This document shows positions 1 to 4,529 of a DNA stretch of 5,253 nucleotides, piece by piece. The notes below the pieces were generated by a model, which saw only the letters and a list, made by a program, of their open reading frames with translations, was not told the DNA's origin and made no database searches. Numbering within the stretch: the first letter of the stretch is position 1; every line of letters begins with the position of its first letter. The stretch lies in the NCBI GenBank assembly GCA_905199285.1, contig CAJKFZ010000193.1:1-5253 (forward strand), written 5' to 3'. Origin of the DNA: an uncultured Ruminococcus sp. Its GTDB lineage: Bacteria > Bacillota > Clostridia > Oscillospirales > Ruminococcaceae. The position numbers were made by a program, and so were the translations under genes.

Positions 1-60
1 ATTAATAAAATTAGATTGGCATTAACAAATACATCTTCCAAAAAAACAATTATCACTTAC

Positions 61-136
61 TGGAACATAGCCAAGCGGAAAGGCAACGGATTTTGACTCC
101 GTGAATACGCCGGTTCAAATCCGGCTGTTCCAACCA
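61..136 (+). tRNA. tRNA-Gln (anticodon UUG)
   Basis: The cloverleaf can be drawn directly. The 7-bp acceptor stem is 61-67 with 126-132, starting with a U1-A72 pair as is usual for tRNA-Gln. The D-stem is GCC/GGC (70-72 with 82-84), and the D-loop carries GG. The anticodon stem is 86-90 with 98-102, and its loop TTTTGAC puts anticodon TTG at 93-95. The T-stem is 109-113 with 121-125 around the loop TTCAAAT. CCA is encoded at 134-136. I see no good sigma-A promoter in 1-60 and no terminator in 137-176, so it may belong to a transcript starting upstream and may read into the antirepressor gene. It could be a host tRNA used as a phage integration site or a phage-carried tRNA; the window does not decide. 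Confidence 0.97.
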
Positions 137-176
137 TTGCGGATATTTACACTATAAAATATAAGGAGAAATTTTT

Positions 177-893
177 ATGAACGAAATCATTATTAACAAT
201 CTTGACGGAAAGCTTACCGTATCAAGCTTACAGGTGGCAAAAGATTTTGAAAAAAGTCACAATCATGTAATAAGAGACGTTGAAAATCTCACTGTCCAAA
301 ATGGGACAGTGAAAAATCTTTTCATCGAGAGCAGCTATGTTAATGAGCGTGGCAGAACCTATAAGGCTTACGAAATAACTCGTGACGGATTTTCACTGCT
401 CGTTATGGGATTCACCGGTAAGAAAGCTCTCGACTGGAAACTGAAATATATTGAAGCCTTCAATAAAATGGAGAATCAGCTTAAAAGCGTATCAACGAAA
501 GCATTACCAACTACATATAAGGAGGCACTCATACAACTTCTTGAGCAGGTTGAAGAAAATGAGCGGTTAGTTGAAGAAAATCAAATCCTGATACCCAAAG
601 CTGAATATCATGATGAAGTATTACATAAGGCTGGTTTGATAACGACAACAACTATAGCTAAAGACTTAGGAATGAGCGGAAAAAAGTTGAATGCTATTCT
701 TTATCTTAATAGTATAATTTACAAACAAGGCAAGAGCTGGAAGCCGTTTTCAAAATATGAATGGCTAATTTCTGACGGTTATGCCGATTACCAAAGCAAT
801 ACAAACGAAAATGCTGATCCTCAGTTAAAATGGACAGAAAAAGGTAGAAAATGGATAATCGAACACATTAATGACTGGAAAGCAGCTTGTTAA
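177..893 (+). CDS. Phage antirepressor: Rha-type N-terminal domain plus KilAC C-terminal domain
   Basis: The 238-aa protein is a probable DNA-binding phage regulator acting in the cytoplasm. Residues about 8-100 match the Rha (pRha) domain: an initial winged-helix-like part with KSHNHVIRDVEN, then RGRTYKAYEITRDGFSLLVM and the signature GFTGKKALDWKLKYIEAFNKME. Residues about 112-135 are a short Glu-rich coiled coil (LLEQVEENERLVEENQ). From about 138 the PKAEYHDEVL motif, a TTTTIAKDLGMSGKKLN helix-turn-helix-like stretch and TEKGRKWIIEHI near the end are typical of the KilAC/ANT domain. In lambdoid-type phages such proteins counter the CI-like repressor or modulate lysogeny; that role here is inferred from family knowledge. 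The start is set by AAGGAG at 163-168, 8 nt before the ATG. The gene looks intact. A perfect inverted repeat lies inside it at 290-311. Confidence 0.93.
   Translation: MNEIIINNLDGKLTVSSLQVAKDFEKSHNHVIRDVENLTVQNGTVKNLFIESSYVNERGRTYKAYEITRDGFSLLVMGFTGKKALDWKLKYIEAFNKMENQLKSVSTKALPTTYKEALIQLLEQVEENERLVEENQILIPKAEYHDEVLHKAGLITTTTIAKDLGMSGKKLNAILYLNSIIYKQGKSWKPFSKYEWLISDGYADYQSNTNENADPQLKWTEKGRKWIIEHINDWKAAC
290..311. repeat. Inverted repeat inside the antirepressor gene
   Basis: CACTGTCC (290-297) and GGACAGTG (304-311) are perfect reverse complements around a 6-nt spacer. The flanks (GAAAATCT to the left, AAAATCTTTTC to the right) extend the symmetry imperfectly. At protein level it encodes TVQNGTVKN, a near-repeat of TV-x-N. 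It could be an operator, an mRNA hairpin or chance. Confidence 0.6.
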
Positions 894-981
894 TAAATAA
901 AGATTATGTCAATTTCATATGTAAATAAGTGAAGTTGGACAAATAAGAAATAAACAACAGTTTTAATAGGAGGAGAAATAA

Positions 982-1317
982 ATGAAAATATATGAACCAG
1001 GACGCAGAGGAACGCACACCATTAGATATACGCTACAGAAAGAAGATTATAAAGGGACTTTTTGTATTGAAATGGGTGGTAACTGTAAAGGCGGTTCTCT
1101 TTTGGACAGTGATGTTTTTGATACTCTGGATAATGATCTTATTACGCAGTCTGATTGTAATTTGAAATATGATGAATTTTATGATTGTTATGAATGCGTA
1201 CTTCACAATGAAAATGGCGATGAGATGTTAATCGAGGACTTTACAGATTATGATATGCAAAACATGATTGTTAGTATTGAAATTGTTGATTATCAGGAAG
1301 AATGTCAGGGAGAGTGA
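982..1317 (+). CDS. Small acidic phage accessory protein (DUF5406-like)
   Basis: The 111-aa cytoplasmic protein has no signal peptide or membrane segment. It opens with a KIYEPGRRGTHTIRYTLQ stretch, then a GGNCKGGS turn around residue 32-39, and ends with an acidic half (EMLIEDFTDYDMQNMIVSIEIVDY). The pattern of N-terminal HTI-x-T strand, GGNxxG and a terminal 'IVSIEIV' strand resembles the uncharacterised family I know as DUF5406, common in prophages of gut Firmicutes. That assignment is from memory and is tentative; the function is unknown. A very strong RBS (TAGGAGGAG, about 967-975) precedes the start. It follows an 88-nt gap after the antirepressor and opens the tight cluster of small genes. 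Confidence 0.82.
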   Translation: MKIYEPGRRGTHTIRYTLQKEDYKGTFCIEMGGNCKGGSLLDSDVFDTLDNDLITQSDCNLKYDEFYDCYECVLHNENGDEMLIEDFTDYDMQNMIVSIEIVDYQEECQGE

Positions 1318-1321
1318 AATA

Positions 1322-1750
1322 ATGTATAAGAAATGCTATAAAAAATGTGGAAGCACTACTTTGTATACAGAACCAAAAGGAAATAATGTTGGTTTGTATT
1401 GTGGAGACTGTGGTGCTTGGATAAAATGGTTAAACAAAGAAGAAATAAGAGCTTTCGAGCATAGTAAAAAGGAAACAGAGAACGACGAAATGCATACATC
1501 TGATAAAATGAATAAATTGCGTATCGAAAATGCAGAGTTAAAACGACTGTTAAAATTAGCGGTCGAGGATATTAAAACTTTGTTATTAGGTGTTTGTGAT
1601 AACTGCTTTTTAGTTTGTGATAACTATTCGGAATGGAAATGCGAATGTAAGGGAATTTCAGCCGAGGAATGCAGAATGAATTGTAAATGGCGTTATGCTG
1701 ATGAAGTTAATAAGTTATTCAATAAGAGTAACGATAAAAAGGAGAATTAA
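1322..1750 (+). CDS. Cys-rich zinc-ribbon and coiled-coil phage protein
   Basis: This 142-aa protein is read from the ATG at 1322, which has AGGGAGA just upstream; an upstream in-frame ATG at 1268 lies inside the previous gene and lacks an RBS. Residues 5-30 form a zinc-ribbon-like motif: C5-xxx-C9, then C27-GD-C30 followed by GAWIKWLNKEE, a motif frequent in small prophage proteins. The first knuckle has CxxxC spacing rather than the usual CxxC. Residues about 62-88 are predicted helical or coiled coil (MNKLRIENAELKRLLKLA). The C-terminal part has a second Cys cluster (C92, C95, C99, C107, C109, C117, C121) ending in WRYADEVNKLF. It probably binds metal, possibly two ions. The function is unknown. 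It starts 4 nt after the preceding stop. Confidence 0.85.
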   Translation: MYKKCYKKCGSTTLYTEPKGNNVGLYCGDCGAWIKWLNKEEIRAFEHSKKETENDEMHTSDKMNKLRIENAELKRLLKLAVEDIKTLLLGVCDNCFLVCDNYSEWKCECKGISAEECRMNCKWRYADEVNKLFNKSNDKKEN

Positions 1751-1751
1751 C

Positions 1752-2138
1752 ATGGAACGTGAAATTTTATACAGAGGGAAACTGTTTGATGGTGAGTGGA
1801 TCGAGGGTGTACCTGTTTCAATTGACACCATAACTTGTATTTTTAAGCTTGCAGACGGAGTGAGCGAATTGAAAGGTTTTCAGGTAAATCCTTCAACAGT
1901 CGGACAATACACTGGCTTGACCGACAAGAACGGCGTTAAGATTTTTGAGGGGGATGTTTGTAGATTTCAAAATGTATTCAGCAGTAAGCCGCATATTGGT
2001 GTCGTTAGATACTATGCCAGCGCAAAACCAATTTCTGATGATGGACAATATTCTGTGGATTTGGCAGAGTGTAATTCAGAAGATTTAGAAGTCATTGGCA
2101 ACATCCACGACAATCCGGAGATGCTGAAAGGAAAATAA
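1752..2138 (+). CDS. YopX-family phage protein
   Basis: The 128-aa protein has the hallmarks of the YopX family (named for Bacillus phage SPbeta YopX), widespread in the early regions of Firmicutes phages. These are an N-terminal EILYRGKLFDGEWIEG strand pair, the central signature STVGQYTGLTDKNGVKIFEG followed by DVCRF, a variable middle, and the C-terminal VIGNIHDNPE motif. Family members are small beta-rich proteins of unknown function. The start at 1752 has AAGGAG at 1739-1744 with a 7-nt spacer; a longer reading from 1695 would overlap the preceding gene and lacks an RBS. It begins 1 nt after the previous stop, so translation is probably coupled. It looks complete. Confidence 0.93.
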   Translation: MEREILYRGKLFDGEWIEGVPVSIDTITCIFKLADGVSELKGFQVNPSTVGQYTGLTDKNGVKIFEGDVCRFQNVFSSKPHIGVVRYYASAKPISDDGQYSVDLAECNSEDLEVIGNIHDNPEMLKGK

Positions 2139-2139
2139 A

Positions 2140-2298
2140 ATGTGTGAATATCAGCGAATAAAAGAAGTGAAAAATCCGCATAAAGTTTACAAACCGCAAG
2201 TGCCATATTGTCAAGTAACAGGCGGATATTGTACATATTGTGTCTACGGAAACGGCGATACGTATAATCAAGCTAAGAAATCTAAGGAGAAACAATAA
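2140..2298 (+). CDS. 52-aa Cys-containing phage mini-protein
   Basis: The ORF fills the gap between the YopX and ASCH-like genes exactly. ATG at 2140 lies 1 nt after the YopX stop, with AAAGGA just upstream (about 2128-2133), and its TAA overlaps the next ATG by one base (TAATG). The peptide starts MCEYQRIKEV, has C24, then GGYCTYCVYGNGDTY with C31 and C34 forming CxxC, and ends in a Lys-rich tail. C24-x6-C31-xx-C34, possibly with C2, could hold one zinc ion. Similar short CxxC peptides occur in prophage early regions, but I cannot name a family. The exact packing between neighbours is the main support that it is real. Confidence 0.75.
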   Translation: MCEYQRIKEVKNPHKVYKPQVPYCQVTGGYCTYCVYGNGDTYNQAKKSKEKQ

Positions 2299-2939
2299 TG
2301 ACTGCTGATGAGCATGAGGAAATTTTATTGAAATCAAAACCTATTTTGTTCAATACGGATATGGTCAAAGCTATTTTGGACGGCAAGAAAACGGTTACAA
2401 GGCGAATAGTAAAAAACAATCCCGAAGAATGTACAAGCAAAGTTGTGAACGGCGTTTGCAAGATTTGTGATGATAAAGGCGGATTTTATTTGCCTGATGA
2501 TTACGTTAAGGCACGCTCGTCATATCAAATCGGCGATATTCTGTATGTGAGGGAGACATTTGCAAATCTGACTCGCTCAGACGGGACATATAAGTATGTA
2601 TATAAATCGACTGATGAATACCCTTTCGGAGAAAAATACATCGTAAAATTCAAATGGCATCCCTCAATCCATATGCCGAAAGAAGCAGCACGAATTTTCT
2701 TGCGAGTGACAAATGTTAGAGTGGAGAGGTTGCAGGATATCACACCAGAACAGATAGATGCAGAGGGGTGTAAAGAATATGCATACAATGCAAAAACCGG
2801 AGAATTACTGCCTTCAAAACCAACATGGTTTAAGATAATATGGGACAGCACCATAAAGAAATCCGATATTGACAAATATGGCTGGGCGGCTAATCCATAT
2901 GTTTGGGTTATTGAATTTGAAAGGATTGATCTAAAATGA
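2298..2939 (+). CDS. ASCH/PUA-like domain phage protein
   Basis: This is a 213-aa protein. The stretch KPILFNTDMVKAILDGKK followed by TVTRR (residues 14-36) carries a GxKxxTxR motif (G29, K31, T34, R36), close to the GxKxxExR signature of ASCH domains, which are PUA-like RNA/nucleotide-binding folds. It is followed by the strand GDILYVRETF (79-88), W120, HPSIHMPKEAARIFLRV (121-137) and a C-terminal NPYVWVIEFER strand. Phage genomes of many bacteria carry a protein with this order of motifs; some ASCH members act on RNA or modified nucleosides, but no activity can be assigned here. AAGGAG at 2284-2289 supports the ATG at 2298, which overlaps the preceding stop. The 3' end overlaps the next gene by 4 nt (ATGA). 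Confidence 0.88.
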   Translation: MTADEHEEILLKSKPILFNTDMVKAILDGKKTVTRRIVKNNPEECTSKVVNGVCKICDDKGGFYLPDDYVKARSSYQIGDILYVRETFANLTRSDGTYKYVYKSTDEYPFGEKYIVKFKWHPSIHMPKEAARIFLRVTNVRVERLQDITPEQIDAEGCKEYAYNAKTGELLPSKPTWFKIIWDSTIKKSDIDKYGWAANPYVWVIEFERIDLK

Positions 2940-3472
2940 ATAAAAAATTTGAATTAACAACCGACACAAAAATGTTTTTAGGAAGAAAACTATTTCGTAT
3001 CAAAGCTTTGATTAGCTTTGGAAATGTGAAATCTGGAGATTTGGGTGGATATGTTGAAAAAGAAAGCAATTTATCTCACGATAATAATGCTTGGATTTCC
3101 AGCAATGCTCGGGTTTACGGCGATGCTCGGGTTTACGGCAATGCTTGGGTTTGCGGCAATGCTGAGGTTTACGGCGATGCTCGGGTTTACGGCGATGCTC
3201 GGGTTTACGGCGATGCTTGGGTTTGCGGCGATGCTCGGGTTTACGGCGATGCTGATTATCTTTGCTTTAAGGGCTTAGGATCATGTAACCGTAATACTAC
3301 ATTTTTCAAGTGTAAAGACGGATATATTCACGTTTCGTGTGGATGTTTCAGCGGAACTCTTGAAGAATTCGCAGATAAAGTTAAAGAAACTCATGGAGAT
3401 AGCAAATTTGCTAAGGAATATTTAGCTGCAATCGAGATTGTGAAGATTCATTTTGAAATTGAGAAGGATTGA
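2936..3472 (+). CDS. Hexapeptide-repeat (left-handed beta-helix type) phage protein
   Basis: The 178-aa protein has three parts. Residues 1-50 are a conserved head (DTKMFLGRKLFRIKAL, then GDLGGYVEKESNLSH). Residues 51-110 are ten consecutive hexapeptides of the form [ND]-A-x-V-[YC]-G, the pattern of a parallel or left-handed beta-helix in which Ala and Val face inward. Residues 111-178 are a C-terminal domain with TTFFKCKDGYIHVSCGCFSG and TLEEFADKVKETHGDSKFAKEYL. This three-part layout is familiar from prophages of gut Firmicutes, where it is usually annotated as hexapeptide-repeat or hypothetical. No acetyltransferase catalytic residues are evident, so an enzyme role is not supported. AAGGA at about 2921-2925 precedes the start, and ATGA overlaps the previous stop. 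The repeat part is internally near-identical at DNA level. Confidence 0.9.
   Translation: MNKKFELTTDTKMFLGRKLFRIKALISFGNVKSGDLGGYVEKESNLSHDNNAWISSNARVYGDARVYGNAWVCGNAEVYGDARVYGDARVYGDAWVCGDARVYGDADYLCFKGLGSCNRNTTFFKCKDGYIHVSCGCFSGTLEEFADKVKETHGDSKFAKEYLAAIEIVKIHFEIEKD
3086..3247 (+). repeat. Tandem 18-bp repeat, nine in-frame units
   Basis: Nine 18-bp units encode [ND]-A-x-V-[YC]-G hexapeptides, followed by a degenerate tenth (GATGCTGAT onward). Four units (residues 63-68, 81-86, 87-92 and 99-104) are identical at the DNA level, GATGCTCGGGTTTACGGC. From the second unit on, every difference between units changes an amino acid (D/N, R/W/E, Y/C). The first unit (NAWISS) is more diverged. The unit length is a multiple of three, so gain or loss keeps the frame. 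Confidence 0.95.
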
Positions 3473-3474
3473 AA

Positions 3475-3627
3475 ATGAACGATAAAGAGATTATGACAGT
3501 ATTTATCAACATTGCAAAAGCACTCTACGAACACGCTTATGATGATAACGTCGGAGAAGAAGTAACGGTTAGTGCTGAAATCATCATGATGAAAAGCATG
3601 GCAATATGCATTTCATCAACGGTATAG
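3475..3627 (+). CDS. 50-aa ORF, probable 5' part of a frameshifted gene
   Basis: It starts 2 nt after the previous stop with GAGAAGGA (3461-3468) as RBS, so translation initiation is well supported. Residues 1-37 (MNDKEIMTVFINIAKALYEH, then AYDDNVGEEVTVSAEII) look like an ordinary helical phage protein. The last 13 residues (MMKSMAICISSTV) look like out-of-frame sequence. The -1 frame just there reads DEKHGNMHFINGIETVMEYL and runs on as the next ORF. I infer that this and the 3606-3863 ORF were once a single gene of about 128 codons, split by a two-base gain (an extra AT in ATCATCATGATG) or a one-base loss around 3582-3596. It could alternatively be a genuine separate 50-aa gene or a sequencing error. 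Confidence 0.6.
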   Translation: MNDKEIMTVFINIAKALYEHAYDDNVGEEVTVSAEIIMMKSMAICISSTV

Positions 3628-3863
3628 AAACTGTTATGGAATATCTGGATGAAATTGCGGACACTTTCCCAATCGATGCCGAGCCTGTGAGGCATGGGGA
3701 GTGGAAACACGTTGCAGGAATGAACAGTAAATGTTCTGAATGCGGGCGGTATTTTCCTGTAAAAGAATTTGATAGCAGACCCTTTGACATAAACTTTTGC
3801 CCCAACTGCGGCGCTAAAATGGACGGGGGTGTTTCAGATGAAACTATACACGATAAAAAATAA
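3606..3863 (+). CDS. Zinc-ribbon phage protein, probably the 3' part of a split gene
   Basis: The ORF gives 85 aa if read from ATG 3606. The N-terminal part is helical (MHFINGIETVMEYLDEIADT). A linker IDAEPVRHGEWKH (23-35) comes before a zinc ribbon: C43-SE-C46 and C65-PN-C68 in NFCPNCGAKMDGG. The 'EPVRHGEW ... CSxC ... NFCPNCGAKMD' module is very common in small prophage proteins of gut Firmicutes; its function is unknown and metal binding is likely. There is no recognisable RBS before 3606, and the same frame is open upstream to a TGA at 3576, encoding plausible protein (DEKHGN). This supports the view that the true N-terminus is the 3475 ORF. The 3' end overlaps the next ORF by 26 nt. Confidence 0.7.
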   Translation: MHFINGIETVMEYLDEIADTFPIDAEPVRHGEWKHVAGMNSKCSECGRYFPVKEFDSRPFDINFCPNCGAKMDGGVSDETIHDKK

Positions 3864-3993
3864 ATTCTCGGACGAACAGCTGAGAGACAACAACGGTGAT
3901 ATATGCATATTTCAAACGGAGGTCGCCGCTCATAACTACATAACCGAACATCTTTCGGATAAGTTCTGGACGGTTGCTGAGCTGAGGAGGTAG
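3838..3993 (+). CDS. 51-aa hypothetical phage protein
   Basis: This short ORF starts inside the end of the zinc-ribbon gene with GGGGGTG (3825-3831) as a possible RBS. The peptide MKLYTIKNKFSDEQLRDNNG leads into DICIFQTEVAAHNYITEHLS and ends TVAELRR. It has no Cys cluster, signal or membrane segment, and I do not recognise a family. Its last codons contain AGGAGG (3985-3990), which is the RBS of the following gene, so the two are probably coupled. Support comes from position, RBS and a protein-like composition. Confidence 0.6.
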   Translation: MKLYTIKNKFSDEQLRDNNGDICIFQTEVAAHNYITEHLSDKFWTVAELRR

Positions 3994-3998
3994 AGAGA

Positions 3999-4319
3999 AT
4001 GAGAAATTACCAGCGTCAGAAAAATAATCCGTACAAGCTGCCGCATAACCTTTACATGAGAATGCTGTATCTTGTACGTGACTATGAACGGATAAAGTCG
4101 GAGCGTACAGATATACTGTATAGTTCTCCAGCACATGATGGACAACCGCATACTGGGATTGGCAATCCTACAGAAATTAAAGGAATCAAACTTGCAATGC
4201 TGGATACAGAGTGTTCAGCGGTCGAAAAAGCTCTTAATGGTATTCCTCCCGAGTATCGTAAAGGAGTTATAGATAATATTTGTTACGGAGCACCATATCC
4301 AACAACGGCAGATTATTAA
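3999..4319 (+). CDS. Phage transcriptional regulator-like protein, truncated by a premature stop
   Basis: The 106-aa product has an N-terminal NNPYKLPHNLYMRMLYLVRD helix, a linker YSSPAHDGQPHTGIGNPTE (residues 41-59), a helix KGIKLAMLDTECSAVEKALN and the motif IPPEYRKGVIDNICYGAPYP. This order matches a family of about 130-150 aa found at the end of early regions of gut Firmicutes phages, which I place tentatively near the RinA/ArpU late-gene activators. Family members normally continue with a basic, aromatic C-terminal helix. Here TAA at 4317 stops translation, yet the same frame continues with TYGRCRRRLLYYTAKNLYLI to TAA at 4383. The gene is therefore probably disrupted. The family's usual Trp in that helix seems to be Cys (TGT, 4332-4334). 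AGGAGG at 3985-3990, 8 nt upstream, sets the start. Confidence 0.85.
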   Translation: MRNYQRQKNNPYKLPHNLYMRMLYLVRDYERIKSERTDILYSSPAHDGQPHTGIGNPTEIKGIKLAMLDTECSAVEKALNGIPPEYRKGVIDNICYGAPYPTTADY

Positions 4320-4385
4320 ACCTATGGCAGGTGTAGACGAAGATTGCTATACTATACTGCAAAAAATCTTTATTTGATTTCATAA
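4320..4385 (+). pseudogene. Detached C-terminal codons of the regulator gene
   Basis: Reading on in frame past the TAA at 4317-4319 gives 21 codons (TYGRCRRRLLYYTAKNLYLI, then Ser) before TAA at 4383-4385. The basic, aromatic helix is what I expect at the end of this protein family, so the segment is best explained as coding DNA cut off by a point mutation at codon 107. The full frame 3999-4385 would be 128 codons before the final stop. Confidence 0.75.
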
Positions 4386-4387
4386 TG

Positions 4388-4421
4388 TTGCAGTGCACGG
4401 GAAAAAATCAAGTGATATAAT
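4388..4421 (+). promoter_or_regulatory. Orphan promoter-like element after the regulator gene
   Basis: TATAAT at 4416-4421 is a consensus -10 box. TTGCAG at 4388-4393 resembles a -35 box but lies 22 bp away; TGCACG at 4394-4399 has a 16-bp spacer but a poor sequence. Such an imperfect -35 fits an activator-dependent promoter. In related phages the regulator just upstream is followed by the promoter for the late genes; that link is an inference. No rightward gene follows in the window. Confidence 0.5.
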
Positions 4422-4428
4422 AATATCA
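4413..4428. repeat. Inverted repeat centred on the -10 box
   Basis: TGATAT (4413-4418) and ATATCA (4423-4428) are perfect reverse complements around AATA. The repeat covers the TATAAT at 4416-4421, so it could be an operator. The AT-rich composition makes chance symmetry possible. Confidence 0.4.
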
Positions 4429-4438
4429 TGGAAAAATT

Positions 4439-4472
4439 ACAGAGCACCGTTCGTTCAGAGCGGTGTTGCTGT
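4439..4472 (+). other. Strong hairpin downstream of the orphan promoter
   Basis: Bases 4439-4452 pair with 4458-4472: ACAGAGCACCGTTC against GAGCGGTGTTGCTGT, with one bulged G (4468), two G-T wobbles and the loop GTTCA (4453-4457). The core GCACCG/CGGTGT is solid. No T-run follows, so this is not a plain terminator. It may be a leader structure of a phage late transcript or part of a small RNA. Confidence 0.55.
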
Positions 4473-4484
4473 TGTGATAAAGAA

Positions 4485-4510
4485 AAAGCAGAGGGTTAAT
4501 CCTCTGCTTT
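4485..4510. terminator. Bidirectional rho-independent terminator
   Basis: AAAGCAGAGG (4485-4494) pairs perfectly with CCTCTGCTTT (4501-4510) around GTTAAT. On the minus strand the stem is followed by TTTTTCTTT, a good U-tract, placing it 20 nt past the stop of the dockerin gene. On the plus strand the tail is TTTATTTCT, weaker but usable, so it may also stop transcription coming from the phage side. Confidence 0.9.
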
Positions 4511-4529
4511 ATTTCTACATAATCATTTA

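Noticed and set aside
894..981. Separate promoter for the 982-1317 gene (TTGGAC at 935 and TTTAAT at 962)
   Set aside because: The spacer would be 21 bp and both boxes are poor; only the RBS is convincing in this gap.
2012..2875. Minus-strand ORFs of 74-116 codons at 2012-2236, 2092-2337 and 2525-2875
   Set aside because: They lie antisense to well-supported genes, lack RBSs, and their composition is that of complement shadows.
3086..3256. Tandem repeats considered as a CRISPR array
   Set aside because: Units are contiguous 18-mers without spacers and keep a hexapeptide reading frame.
3045..3278. Overlapping ORF in another frame encoding a hydrophobic MLGFTA-type repeat
   Set aside because: It is a by-product of the 18-bp tandem repeat in the hexapeptide gene, has no RBS, and the main frame has clear family motifs.
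3582..3600. Programmed -1 frameshift between the two overlapping ORFs
   Set aside because: The frame relation is -1, but ATGATGAAAAGC is not a canonical slippery heptamer (X XXY YYZ), and I see no clear downstream stimulatory structure. A mutation is simpler.
3584..4151. Minus-strand ORFs at 3584-3805, 3844-4134 and 3936-4151
   Set aside because: They are antisense to the zinc-ribbon and regulator genes, show no motifs, and have no RBS.
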